Assembly: GCA_032158295.1 (NCBI GenBank)
Contig: CM063260.1
Span: 3,915,501 to 3,979,500 of the forward strand
From: Pycnopodia helianthoides
Lineage: Eukaryota > Echinodermata > Asteroidea > Forcipulatida > Asteriidae
DNA: 64,000 bases
Direction of reading: 5' to 3'
A program made the position numbers and the translations under genes. The first letter of the stretch is position 1, and each line of letters opens with the position of its first letter. Below are positions 9,401 to 18,536 of the stretch, piece after piece. Under the pieces are notes generated by a model. It was given only the letters and a program-made list of their open reading frames with translations. It made no database searches and was not told the origin of the DNA.

Positions 9401-12400
9401 ACAAAATGGTGGTCAATGTTTGTAAAAAAAAAGAAAAAAAAAAGGGTCTATTGACCCAATTTACCTGAATTCATAACACGATCAATAATGATTGGTTGTA
9501 CCATCTTGGGAGTGAGATTCCCTGTGTGTTATTATTGTGCAGGGTGCGATTTAGGCAAGGCGCGTCCATTTGGAGTCTCATCATTATATTTACAAGTAAT
9601 TGGACTCCTAAAATGGCAGACTCATGGGCAGACAGTAGCCCCGTATGACGTCAGTGCAAGGGGTCTTTACCAAACTGAGGCTGGGATGAAGAAAAACAGT
9701 CTGGTTCTTTTTGTGTTTGAGTGGTATAATCATATCTGAATACAGGGAACCAGATCAGTAACTTGTTGATAACTTTTCATATCTGCATTTCCAGAAGCTT
9801 GATTTTGTTTTGATATTTTGTATTCAATATTCTTTTTATAGACAAAACACGAAAGGGTTCCAAGTCGTCAGTTGACCAACCGTCTTCGCAGAAAAGCTCC
9901 CGGGATAAAGGCCAGGATAAAGAAGAGATGCCGGACTCATCAGGACCTAAGAGTGGAACTACACCAAGAATTAGTAGTTCCAGGGAGACTGGGCCGGCTT
10001 TTTATATCGGAGGAGCGAATGGAGTAGCCCTGTAAGTTTGGACAGTTCAGTCATTCTTTGAAGATCTTACCATATATTTGGTGTGGATTTAATTTCGGGG
10101 TTGAACAAAGACAAATTGACAAGAGCGGGACTTGAACCCGCAACATCCGGATTAATGTGCTGGTCTGGCAGGATATTCTGTCCCCACCATTTGGCGAACT
10201 GTGTACAAGTTTCTTCTGATAGCGCCCTCTTTTGAATCAATCTCCTTCAGCCCATGTTATTCCCATACAGGGGACAGAATCTGTGGGGGAAAGATTTCCC
10301 TAGGACACCAACGCTCAACCAACTGAGCCATCCAGCCCTCACGATGGTGGTCTCCCTAGTTTGTCAATATCTTTGTTCGGGTCGCCTGTCAGAAGCCATT
10401 CAACCTGTCGCTGCCGATTACCTGTAATCTCAGCTTTCTTCTGGCTTGCAGATTCACATCCTTCTTAGACAGTTCATTGACCTCTTACTGTGATTTCGTC
10501 TACCAGACCATTTCTGGGTTTTTTTTTCTCTCTAAGTACTGCCCTGTATTAATTTATTTGTGTACTTTGTAATATTTGTTTGTTTACTTTCTTCTTAGAC
10601 AGTTCGTTGACCTCCTACTGGAATGTGACTTCTTCTACCAGACCATTTCTGTTTTTTTCTCTCTAAGTACTGCCCTGTATTAATTTATTTGTGTACTTTG
10701 TAATATTTGTTTGTTTACTCGTATTTGGCAGTGTGGAGGAGCCACTTTTGGCGAAAGGTTGGCATCGAATCCACGACCGAACGAGTAACAACTTCAAGCT
10801 AAAATGGGTAGAACTCAAATCTCATATCCATTATCATTCCTTTAAACCAGGTGAGTATCCATATTGGTTGAATGGACCCAGTGTGTGTAATTCAGTTTGA
10901 CCAGGGCCCAATTTCATAGAGCTGCTTAAGCGGAAAATATCGCTTAACAATTTTTAGCTAAGCAGAAATCAGCAGGATACCAGTGACAAATTGTACATGT
11001 GACATGGTAGTTTGGCCGGTAACCTTATTCTGGTAAGCACAATTTTGTTTTGCTCGGCTAGTTTTTGTGCTTAAGCAGCTCTATGAAATTGGGCCCAGGA
11101 GAGGCTGGTTTTGCAGTGTAGTATGGAAAAAGGATCCAAAAGTCTTTAGTTGTCGAGTTGTGCTCGCCGCTTGATGACTCAATTGTTTGTTTGTTTGTTG
11201 GGTTTTTTTGCATGTAGATAAAGCAGCAAGTTGGTATTTCTCTGCAGTGTTTACAGCATAAGAATAAGAATATTATAGCATATTTCATGGAGTTGTTTTA
11301 TAAGTACAGGGTTTTGATTAGAGGAGTTAAACCTTGCTTAATAGTAAGTAAAGGTTACCCGCCAAAATACCATGTGATTTATGTTGCTCTTGACTGTCCC
11401 ACAATGATTTTTTTGATCAGCAAAGAAATTTAACACTCTAAAGATGATTTACTAGGATCCTTCCTCACTCTGGCAAAATCAAACAACATGGTGACTCAAC
11501 ACCCAAACTGTTAGACTCTGATTATGGCGGTATGCCTAATTCTAATGTAAAGCATAATCAGTTTACTGGTGCAGTCCTTGGTCCAACAGAATCAAACAAA
11601 ACATGCAGTTTGATTTTTCAGAGAAGTGGCTAAAGGGTTAAGCAATATTTTGGCTTAACAGCTCTTTGAAATTTTGCTCTCATAAACAGGGCAACGATTG
11701 AGAAATATTCACAGACTGAAAGAGTAACAATGGATGATGTTTGACCTTTTACTTCTCATTTTGTCCTCAACCATTGTATGCCCATCTCTTCAACTAATGA
11801 CTCCGTCTGTTATTGTGCCCCCCCCCTCCCAGGAGAGCAGCTTGTCAACCGCATCCCTAACACTGGCTCCTTGGCAACCAAGGTGGGTTTGCAAGAGACA
11901 CTACGAGAGTTTGAACGAGTCAGCCAGCGGATGCAGAGAGGCAAGAGCAGCCGCATCTTGAAGATGGAGAATTTCTACCCAGAGTCTTTTGTTCTGGACA
12001 ACAAGGCGGACAGGGAGGCTTTTTTTCAGACTCACAAAGGTATGGGGCTGAGGCGAGGACAAAAAAGCTTACTGCTAAGCAAAAATAAGCAGGATACCAG
12101 TACATGTGAGATAATATTTTGACTGGTAACCTTATTCTGGTAAACAGAAATGTTTTGACGGTGTTAAGCTACTTTTTGTGCTAAAGCAGCTCTGTGAAAT
12201 CGGTGGCCCTGGACTCGACTCCACACTCTTCTGATCAGAAATACCAGAGCTTGAGTCCAGTGCGTTAGACAGCTTCGCCATGACCCAACAAACCCCAAAT
12301 AGGGAAAACTCATATAAATCAGGGCCCAATTTCATGGAGCTGCTTAAGCACAAAAATTAGCTAAGCACAAACAAATTATGCTTACCAGAATAAGGTTACC

Positions 12401-15400
12401 AGCCAAAATACCACCTCACCTGTACAATTTGTGACTGGTATTCTGCTCATTTCTGCTTAGCAGAAAATTGTTAAGCAACATTTTCTGCTTAAGCAGCTCT
12501 ATGAAATTGGGCCCAGGTAGAAGCTGAAAACCCAATCCACATGCAAGGCTCTCCGTTAAAGGTGGGACTTGAACCGGAGTCCCGGAGTTGAAAGGCAGGG
12601 CAAAACACCACTAGGCCAACTTGCTATTTTTTATTCCCATGCTGTATGATAGAGGCTCGCATAACAGTCTTTTTATATCTATGATCAGAGGGGGACATAT
12701 GGATTAGCAAGCCAAACAGCATGAATCAAGGCAAAGGCATCTACCTCGTGAAGGACATCACGGATATTCAACTGAAATATCAACAGCAAGAGGAGAGTGG
12801 AACAACACCAGGTCTTCGAAAAGGCGCTCAGTCCAGACTCATTCAAAGGTAAAATTATAATAATACTACTAATAAAAGTGGCTTCTTATATATCGCTCAA
12901 ATTCGTCACCCAGTGACGCTCATGGCGCTCCAAACATTATTATATAATTGATCCTGCAAGGCATGTGGAGCTACGTTTTGAAGTATGTGACCTTTTCCCT
13001 TAATGTAGCACCATGTTAACACGGTGCTGTGGCACAGTATTCTGCCAATCGAACCAAAAACACCAGGGCAAACCCCCCTTCTCTTTACTGGGTTCTTTTA
13101 CACGCATTACACAACGCACGGGACCTACGGCTTTACGTCCCATCCGAAGGACGAAGCAATAATGGTTAAGTGTCTCGCTTGAGGACACAAGTGCCACGGC
13201 GGGGATATGAACCCACACTCTGCTGATCAGAAACACCCAGTGGACACTGTATGAATACACAATTGAAGGGATACAATTAGTTTTAACCAACTCAAGTAAA
13301 GCCCCTTTTGTGTCCACCATATCTCAAAAAGGCTAACAGAAATGTTTGGTCCTGTAGAATTGTTCACAGTTTGTTTATTAAAAAAAACTATAATTTATCT
13401 TCACCATCTTTTTCGCCTCAGTGTGAAAAAGTTGTATCTCCCAAAATATGCCTTGAGTGGAACATTTACTCATTTAAACATGCAAAGTACTTGCTTAGAA
13501 TATCCTGGACAGACCGGTCAGACAAAACAATAGATGCCGAGACGGAGTGTTTTCAAACGGAGCCTCTCTCATGCAAGATACAACGTTTTTTTGCACTGAC
13601 AATCCTACCCTCCTCCCCAGTCTCCACCAACTTTCTCATCCCTTGCTTCAAGCCTTCATCTCTTTTTTTTCAGACCCTTGACAACCCCTCCTGAAGCTGC
13701 TAACTTCCGAGTATTTGTTGTTGTAACTTTTGTGTTTTTAAATTAGTGTGATGCACTAATGGAAATTTTGTTGTATGGATTTCAATTTAAGGTTGTGTAG
13801 ATACTTTGTTGTGGAGATAGTTTATTGTTAACTTGTGTTAATTATTACTACCATTATTATTATTATTTTTGTATAACTATAATTATAAACAGTTGCATTT
13901 CTACAATCTGAAGTTATGAATAGCCACTTTCAAATTCTACGTTGGATTCTAAGAGCTTTTTATATTTTTCTGGTCAACCAGATACATACCAAATCCACTT
14001 CTCCTAGAAGGTAAGAAGTTTGATGTACGAGCCTACCTACTCATTGCCTGCACTACACCCTATGTGGTCTTCTACCACCCTGGCTACCTGCGTCTGTCAT
14101 GTGACTCCTACGATCCAATCAGCGATGACTTAAGCCTTCATTTGACCAATCAGGTAACTGCAAACACAACTTTATCAACTAACACCAAGCAAAGTCATTC
14201 AGTTGTGGTGGCTTGTGGTGCGTTGGTACGATTCTCTGTCAACTATTTCAACTGTCAAAATCAGGGGTGTTTTTTTTTGCAATTTTTTAAGTTTTCATAA
14301 TTTGTTTGTGTAAAATCATTGTTGAGTTTGGAAGCAACAATTTGTTTTAGAATTAAACTCTTTAGACTTGCAACTATGCTTGAACCAAGTAAGAACTAGA
14401 TCATGTATGTCAGTAATTTTACACAGTGGAAGACTTTGAAGGACGATACATGTAGGTGGCAGCAGACTTACAAGGTATATCTATTGTTATATGGGTTTTG
14501 AGGCATTGCATGGTGAGGTATCAGTATATATTCGGTTTGCGGTAACACCATGTGTACAAAAAAAAAAAAAAAAAAAAAAACCACAGCAAGTAGATATTTT
14601 TTTTTTTTTTTTACACATGGTGTTACCGCAAACCGAATATATATATCTATTGTTATCAGAAATGTGCACAGAACTTAGCTAACAATCGGAAATTTACCTG
14701 GTAAGTTGGCTGCCACCGAGCGTTTCAAAGTCTCCCGTTGTCATGCATCCCTGAGGTCAAGCGTTGGTCCTAAAATGAACGAGTGGTATGATTAGAGTTG
14801 TAGCCTGAACTCTCTGTTTGTTGTTGTTCCAGTATCAGCAGAAGAAGAACCCAGGCTATCAAGATATGAAGGAAGACACTGTATGGAGTATGGATAGATT
14901 CAATGATCACGTCAACTCTCTGGCAAAGGAGAAAGGACTCCCAAGAGACTGGGTCCATAACCAGTTTACAGTAAGTCCTGGAACCCTCCTCCCCCACCCA
15001 TACCCAACCAAAACCCAACCAGACCCTGGACCCGACCAACACCCCCCTTCCACACCAAAACTACAAACCACACACAAACCCCAACTCGAACCTCAACCCC
15101 AACCCACACACAAACCCCAGTTCGCACCCCAACCCCAACCAACACCCCAACCCAAACTCACACCCAACCCCAACCAACACCCAAACCCCAACCCACAACC
15201 AACACCACACCCAAACCCGCCCAGACCCCAACCCCAACATTCACACCTCAACCCCAACCCACACCCCACACCACACCCAAACCAAACCTGACCCCAACCC
15301 CAACCCACACCCCACACCACACCCAAACTCACACCCCAACCCCAACCAACACCCAAACCCCAACCCACACCCCACACCACACCCAAACCCGACCAGACCC

Positions 15401-17710
15401 CAACCCCAACATTCACACCTCAACCCCACCCACATCTTTGCACAGTCAACACTGACTCCCTAAGCTTTAAGCTAACCTCTAAACCTATCCATGCAACTTT
15501 TTCAACAAATCTGATTGGATAATATTGAAGGATGTAGCTGTTGATTGGTCAATATGTTTTTTTTTTCTTCTCTCCCACAGAAGAAAATGACCCAGATCAT
15601 GATTCATTGTTTCAATGCCGTCAAGAACAAGCTGCAATGCAAGCTGGGATATTTTGACCTTCTCGGATTTGACTTTCTGCTGGATGAAAACATGAAGGTC
15701 TTCTTCTTTCTCTCTTCTTCTTCTTCTTCTTCTTCTTCTTCTTCTTCTTCTTCTTCTTCTTCTTCTTCTTCTTTTTCTTCTTCTTCTTCTACTCTCATTT
15801 TTTCAAACATACATACACCAAAATCGTGACGTGTAACTACATGAACTTGGGTTAAGACGTGTTAACCGTTTATTTAACCAGAGAAGAAGAAAAAATCAAT
15901 CTTTTGTTAACGCTTAAACACATCTGACAGTAAACAAAAAAGGGACCTGTAAAGAATTATTTCCCTGCTTTGTTTTGTAACATTCCTTTATGGTTGTTCT
16001 GTTGAATATAATGTTCATTTATTTTTTTACTTTATTTATCACATTTCGTACCCAGGATATGACCAAACTGGTTTCCATTCGGGCCCAGCACACATTACTG
16101 TATATTAATTTTATGTCTGCTACATGTGTAATTTACTATACAAAATTTAACAATACTTTGTTTATTTGTACATTTGTATTTGATTGCTTGCTGCTGTTTC
16201 TTTTAGCATCGTTTTTATCAACTGTGCAAATTAATTTTTGTTTATGGTCTGAATGACAAAAATTTGAATTGCTAAAGAATTCATGCATTTTATGTCTTCT
16301 ATTTTTTGTGTATTTTAGATGTCTTCATGTTTTTTTTAATTTAAAGATTTAATTTACTTCTCCTTTTATGAGTTGAATGTCACAAGAAATGTTTTTTTTT
16401 ATGTTGATGTAGGTTTTCTCTCTAATATTGCCTTTTAACTAAATGTTATTGATTAATGCTTATGTTGTTTTTATTTGTTCTCTTTTTAAAGCTTGTGATA
16501 AATTTTTTGAATGTAAATTTATTTTGTATTCTGGCTGCAGTCCAACTGTTGGCTGCGACTGTCGAATATAACTAGACCATTTCAAATCAAATCAAATCTG
16601 ACGAGCGCATTACATTGAGAACAAGCTCAATTTTTTGTCTGTTATGACAAGAAATGAAAATGCATAATGTGTATTCTTGTATGATGTTCTTCAAAGATAT
16701 TTTGCAAACTTGTCCGAAATATTGCATACTTAAATAATTAATGGTTAAACGATTAAATGTTTTTTTTACTTGCTCTTAGCTTTTCACTCCTTAGAAACTT
16801 TTTCCACCTGACTGCTTCTGTTACACTACTATACCTCTGGCGTAACATCATCTAGTCTTTTAGAGAGACTCTGCTAGGGTCGAAACAGAAGGTCATCATC
16901 ACTTTTTGAGTTTGTTATTTCTTTTCTAGGTGTGGCTGCTTGAGGTAAACGTCAACCCAGCGTTGCACACAAACTGTGAGACCCTAAGGAACCAATTACC
17001 ACCCCTAGTTCATGAAGTTCTTGGTAAGACTTTCTGAAGTTACCTCATCTTTGGCATTTGAAATATCTCTTTCTTTTGTTTTAAAGAAATGGCACCAGAT
17101 TTTGGTTTGTTTGTTTGTTGGGGTATTGAGGTGATGGGGTGTTGTTGTTTTTTTTATTGTTTTGGGGTGTTTGTTTGTTTGTTTGTTTGTTGGGGTGTTT
17201 GTTTGTTTGTTTGTTTGTTTCTGTTGGAGTGTCAGGGGAATTTTTTTAGATAGTATTGTAAGGGCTTATGTTTTGTAGAATTTAACTTCGAGTAAAACAG
17301 CCTGTCAATTTTTAGTATTATGGTAATTTCTCTTTTCTTTTAATGCCACGAAAGCTGTTCGAAACATTTGATTCTCCAATTTGTTTTTTCCTACAGATGT
17401 TGTTCTTGAGATTTTTGACAAGTGCCGTCACAGTCGTCCCATCATGCCTCTGCTGTCCCAAAGAAGGCTCACTCTGCTCTACAGCGAGGGCGCTTCGGCT
17501 CCCGTCACCCACCACATGTCGCATTCTACGTCTCCGCCGCGCCAACCCGGCAGTCCGACGCGGAATACAAGCCCAACCCGTGGAGGTAGATCTCGCTCCA
17601 CATCCCCGGCAAAACGACGAACGACCAGCATGACAGCGCTGAGGAAAAACGTGACCAAAATGAGCGTTAAAGATACTACCGATAGCCTCGGCAACGACAA
17701 CACGGGCTGA
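6275..17710 (+). CDS. TTLL10: TTLL10, tubulin glycylase-family ligase, 13 exons recognised (5' end missing)
   Basis: Joined exons: 6275-6425, 7171-7377, 7921-8110, 8821-~9176, 9842-10031, 10732-10850, 11833-12039, 12689-12848, 13982-14153, 14833-14970, 15581-15697, 16930-17023, 17397-17710 (stop). All junctions agree in phase. TTLL10 enzymes belong to the tubulin tyrosine ligase-like family, ATP-grasp ligases that add amino acids (here glycine chains) in isopeptide linkage to tubulin and other proteins, mainly in cilia. The identity rests on family blocks: PAFYIGGANG, KGWHRI, LKWVELKS, GEQLVNRIPN, WISKPN..NQGKG, YIPNPLLLEGKKFDVRAYLL, TVWSM, GYFDLLGFDFLLDENMK, WLLEVNVNPALHTNCETL and MPLLSQRR. 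An NlpC/P60-like domain occupies exons 2-3, followed by an Asp/Glu-rich linker. The C-terminal tail is Ser/Arg/Pro-rich. Not settled: the N-terminal exon(s), and the exact donor of the acidic exon. The human orthologue is reported to be catalytically inactive. Activity of this one cannot be judged from sequence alone. Confidence 0.92.
7171..7377 (+). CDS. TTLL10: TTLL10 exon b: NlpC/P60-like domain, Cys motif and GDLVF
   Basis: Follows a C-rich tract and CTACAG; the donor is A|GTAATG. It encodes PLYLDCCGLVRQVL, matching the NlpC/P60 nucleophile pattern D-C-(S/G/C)-G-(F/L)-V. It then encodes FGFRVGRWNQAYQYDTLPI and MKPGDLVFVSAVYF, matching the family's P-G-D-L-(V/L)-F strand. The spacing of about 50 residues between the two motifs is normal for that fold. 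Assignment of the fold is inference from motif order. Confidence 0.8.
7921..8110 (+). CDS. TTLL10: TTLL10 exon c: NlpC/P60-like domain, His motif
   Basis: Acceptor CTCCTTTTTTAG, donor AAAAG|GTATGT. It encodes HNLVHVEVWAGEG, which aligns with the H-V-(G/A)-(I/V)-(Y/W)-x-G catalytic His strand of NlpC/P60 proteins. It continues GARWQKGHVQLFDSYMF and SYHSMVYHFKSIDTWL. Candidate third polar residues lie in GHVQLFDS. Confidence 0.8.
8335..8420. repeat. (ACCTG)n-type pentanucleotide array
   Basis: About ten near-perfect GACCT/ACCTG units at 8339-8400 with degenerate extensions to about 8490, inside the TTLL10 intron between 8110 and 8821. The same intron also contains diverged partial duplicates of exon c sequence (for example AAATCTATTTAAACATGGATACAGGG near 8503 and TATGGTTTATCATTTGAAGTCCATCG near 8628). 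These resemble copies of GTGTATCACTTTAAATCTATTGATACATGG in exon c and look like dead exon duplicates. Confidence 0.65.
8821..9176 (+). CDS. TTLL10: TTLL10 exon d: end of N-terminal domain and acidic linker
   Basis: Acceptor TTAAATGCAG joins in phase 2. It encodes CPEHPWKVTTYEPGQKSIF, then a long acidic, low-complexity linker (EEDEEEDDEVNNN and on). The frame stays open to a TGA at 9218-9220. The next exon needs phase 1, so the donor must lie before that stop. GACG|GTGACG at 9176/9177 and GGTG|GTATCT at 9029/9030 both fit, and the longer choice is shown. The 3' boundary is therefore uncertain. Confidence 0.65.
9842..10031 (+). CDS. TTLL10: TTLL10 exon e: charged linker into TTL domain start
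   Basis: Acceptor CTTTTTATAG, donor CT|GTAAGT. It encodes a Lys/Ser/Asp-rich linker followed by PAFYIGGANGVAL, the block that opens the conserved TTL region of TTLL10 proteins. Confidence 0.85.
10110..10390 (-). mobile_element. tRNA-derived SINE with internal insertion
   Basis: Reading the - strand, an A-box-like GGCTCAGTTGGTTGAGCG (about 10309-10333) and a B-box-like GGTTCAAGTCCCGC (about 10126-10142) belong to one tRNA-like head. They are about 170 bp apart because of an insert flanked by GATATTCTGTCCCC... and ...GGGGACAGAATC. It lies in a TTLL10 intron. Confidence 0.6.
10455..10720. repeat. Tandem duplication of ~130 bp ending at a TTLL10 acceptor
   Basis: Two consecutive copies share CTTCTTAGACAGTTC, TCTACCAGACCATTTCTG, TCTCTAAGTACTGCCCTGTA and TTGTGTACTTTGTAATATTT. 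The second copy ends 10 bp before the acceptor TTTGGCAG of the exon at 10732. The duplication therefore contains the presumptive polypyrimidine/branch region of that intron. Confidence 0.8.
10732..10850 (+). CDS. TTLL10: TTLL10 exon f: start of TTL core
   Basis: Acceptor GTATTTGGCAG, donor CCAG|GTGAGT. It encodes LLAKGWHRIHDR and FKLKWVELKSHIHYHSFKPG, the N-terminal TTL subdomain that aligns with the (K/R)-W-x-E-x-K-S block of TTLL10. Confidence 0.9.
10904..11096. mobile_element. GGGCCCAATTTCATAGAGCT-family MITE, copy 1
   Basis: About 193 bp with inverted ends GGGCCCAATTTCATAGAGCT / reverse complement, and an inner conserved CAGGATACCAGTGACAAATT and CCTTATTCTGGTAAGCA. Closely related copies lie at 12322-12514, 40387-40628, 45926-46104, 54468-54663 and 56255-56489. 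Intronic in TTLL10 and non-coding. Confidence 0.85.
11490..11620 (+). repeat. Single copy of the 104-bp 'AACTCAACACCCAAACTG' unit
   Basis: GACTCAACACCCAAACTGTT ... GATTATGGCGGTATGCCTAA ... AAAGCATAATCAGTTTACTGG ... GCAGTCCTTGGTCCAACAGA is one dispersed copy of the unit that forms tandem arrays at 34619-35080 and 51990-52465. Confidence 0.75.
11833..12039 (+). CDS. TTLL10: TTLL10 exon g: TTL core
   Basis: A C-rich tract precedes the acceptor TCCCAG; the donor is AAAG|GTATGG. It encodes GEQLVNRIPNTGSLATKVGL, then a Lys/Arg-rich helix and ILKMENFYPESFVLD and AFFQTHK. The NFYPE(S/T)F.LD motif is characteristic of glycylase-branch TTLLs. Confidence 0.9.
12322..12514. mobile_element. GGGCCCAATTTCATAGAGCT-family MITE, copy 2
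   Basis: GGGCCCAATTTCATGGAGCT at the left and its inverse at 12490-12514. A degenerate relative lies just upstream at about 12060-12205. It is followed directly by tRNA-like minus-strand sequence (12530-12625, with GGGACTTGAACCGGAGTCCC), a SINE head. Confidence 0.8.
12689..12848 (+). CDS. TTLL10: TTLL10 exon h: ATP-grasp nucleotide-binding motif
   Basis: Acceptor ATGATCAG, donor AAAG|GTAAAA. It encodes DIWISKPNSMNQGKGIYLV, corresponding to the K-P...G-(R/K)-G-I ATP-binding segment. It ends GAQSRLIQR, which continues into YIPNPLL in the next exon. Confidence 0.92.
12870..13260 (-). mobile_element. SINE-like element, minus orientation
   Basis: Contains CGGGGATATGAACCCACACT (B-box-like on - strand) and CTTGAGGACACAAGTGCCAC / GTCCCATCCGAAGGACGAAG. 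The same sequence occurs in the plus-oriented SINE at 42820-42990. The right part carries the 'TATATCGCTCAAATTCGTCA' segment typical of a second, abutting repeat. TTLL10 intron. Confidence 0.7.
13982..14153 (+). CDS. TTLL10: TTLL10 exon i: TTL catalytic core
   Basis: Acceptor GTCAACCAG, donor CAG|GTAACT. It encodes YIPNPLLLEGKKFDVRAYLL, followed by IACTTPYVVFYHPGYLRLS and DLSLHLTNQ, all very conserved in TTLL family enzymes. The Lys-Phe-Asp-x-Arg segment contributes to ATP and substrate binding. Confidence 0.95.
14433..14745. mobile_element. Nested palindromic foldback element
   Basis: Outer inverted ends (GACTTTGAAGGACG...GGTGGCAGC against GGCTGCCACCGAGCGTTTCAAAGTC) enclose a near-perfect 35-bp hairpin arm pair at 14525-14560 and 14608-14642. 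The arms carry CGGTTTGCGGTAACACCATG and its inverse. The hairpin loop consists of poly-A (about 14559-14580) and poly-T (about 14597-14611). TTLL10 intron. Confidence 0.8.
14833..14970 (+). CDS. TTLL10: TTLL10 exon j: TTL core
   Basis: Acceptor TTGTTGTTCCAG, donor ACA|GTAAGT. It encodes YQQKKNPGY, then EDTVWSMDRFNDHV and GLPRDWVHNQFT. TVWSM and LP(K/R)DWV match TTLL10. Confidence 0.9.
14985..15432 (+). repeat. C-rich minisatellite (ACCCCAACCC-like)
   Basis: About 450 bp of C/A-only sequence made of CCCCAACCC, ACCCAAAC and CACACC variants, beginning 15 bp after a TTLL10 donor site. The + strand is almost free of G and the - strand is correspondingly G-rich. Two long sub-copies of about 130-170 bp repeat (both containing CCCAGACCCCAACCCCAACA or similar near 15222 and 15398). 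ORFs across it are compositional. Confidence 0.9.
15581..15697 (+). CDS. TTLL10: TTLL10 exon k: ATP-grasp Asp motif
   Basis: Acceptor TTCTTCTCTCCCACAG. It encodes IMIHCFNAVKNKL, then GYFDLLGFDFLLDENMK, which contains the Mg-ATP-binding Asp region. The exon ends in phase 0 before GTCTTC, an unusually weak donor that runs straight into the (TTC)n array. Confidence 0.9.
15698..15795 (+). repeat. (TTC)n microsatellite at a 5' splice site
   Basis: Begins at the GT of the donor after exon k and continues as CTT/TTC repeats to about 15790, with few interruptions. ORFs through it (poly-Ser, poly-Glu) are artefacts of the repeat. Confidence 0.9.
16930..17023 (+). CDS. TTLL10: TTLL10 exon l: C-terminal ATP-grasp motif
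   Basis: Acceptor TTCTTTTCTAG, donor TTG|GTAAGA. It encodes VWLLEVNVNPALHTNCETL. The E-(V/M)-N-x-N-P block supplies metal-binding residues of TTLL ligases and both Asn residues are present. Confidence 0.95.
17105..17225 (+). repeat. (GTTT)n / T-rich microsatellite
   Basis: Several runs of GTTTGTTTGTTT separated by GGGGTGTT segments, in the last TTLL10 intron. Confidence 0.8.
17397..17710 (+). CDS. TTLL10: TTLL10 last exon
   Basis: Acceptor TTTTTTCCTACAG. It encodes DVVLEIFDKCRHSRPIMPLL and SQRRLTLLYSEG, the end of the TTL domain. A 60-70 residue tail follows, rich in Ser, Pro, Arg and Thr (repeated TSP..R motifs), likely disordered. TGA at 17708-17710. Confidence 0.93.
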
Positions 17711-18194
17711 GTTTCTTACAAGACAAGACCACAGAGTTTGGCCTGGTATTAAAAGGCCAGCTTGAAACGGTATACGGTGCTATCGTTGAAGACCAACAAA
17801 ACATCCATCCATTGTAGACCCCTTGACAGCATGGTCTGCCATTTTTTTAGTCAATTTGCATGTGAAGATATTCCTAAAATAGTAAAATGTACTCTGCAAA
17901 TTAACACATGGGGGAATCTGACCTCAAAAATGGCACAACCAGAATTTACTGTTGGTGATGATGATGTCAGGTGAATTAGGTCATTAGGTAAATTTTATGT
18001 TGTACTGAATGTTTAAAAAAAAGAGAGTTGTTCGGGATAATTTTCTAGTTTAGATTGGGGAAAGAATAAAAACACTTTTGCAGTATATATTTTGTAACAG
18101 AAGTAATGAATAAATATGCATTCCACCCATAAGTACTTATATATATATATATATATATATATTTGATTGTGTGCTGAGGTGATGAATATTGTGA

Positions 18195-18536
18195 TTTAAA
18201 GGTATTGTACACTTTTGGTAACAGCTCAAAATCAGTGTCCACATTTTGTGTGATTAAACATATGCATGAACAAACAAACTTGTGAAAGTTTGAGCTCAAT
18301 TGGTCATCGAGGTCACGAGAAAATAGTGAAAAGAGATCTTATGTGTTTTCTGTTTTTTCAAATTATCGCGCGCGATATTTACTATTGTTTTACTCGTTTC
18401 TCAGAAACGATAGCATTTTAGGCAGAAATGTTTTAGGAACCCTTTCTACCATTACTTACTTTAAATTATGTAAGTTATGTGTGAATCTGTGAACATTGTG
18501 TTTTTCGATCTTACCAATAGTGTACAGGGCCTTTAA
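18195..18536. mobile_element. TTAA-flanked MITE (AAAGGTATTGTACACTTTTG), copy 1
   Basis: Ends TTAAAGGTATTGTACAC and GTGTACAGGGCCTTTAA are inverted. The body contains CAAACTTGTGAAAGTTTGAG, CATCGAGGTCACGAGAAAAT and ATCTTACCAATAGTGTACAGG. A second copy is at 47833-48186. The TTAA at both edges suggests piggyBac-type target choice. Confidence 0.8.

Noticed and set aside
15093..15435. Gly/Val/Trp-rich - strand ORFs
   Set aside because: Pure translation of the C-rich minisatellite.
15545..15829. Poly-Ser (+) and poly-Glu (-) ORFs
   Set aside because: Translation of the (TTC)n array. The real coding part is only the TTLL10 exon up to 15697.
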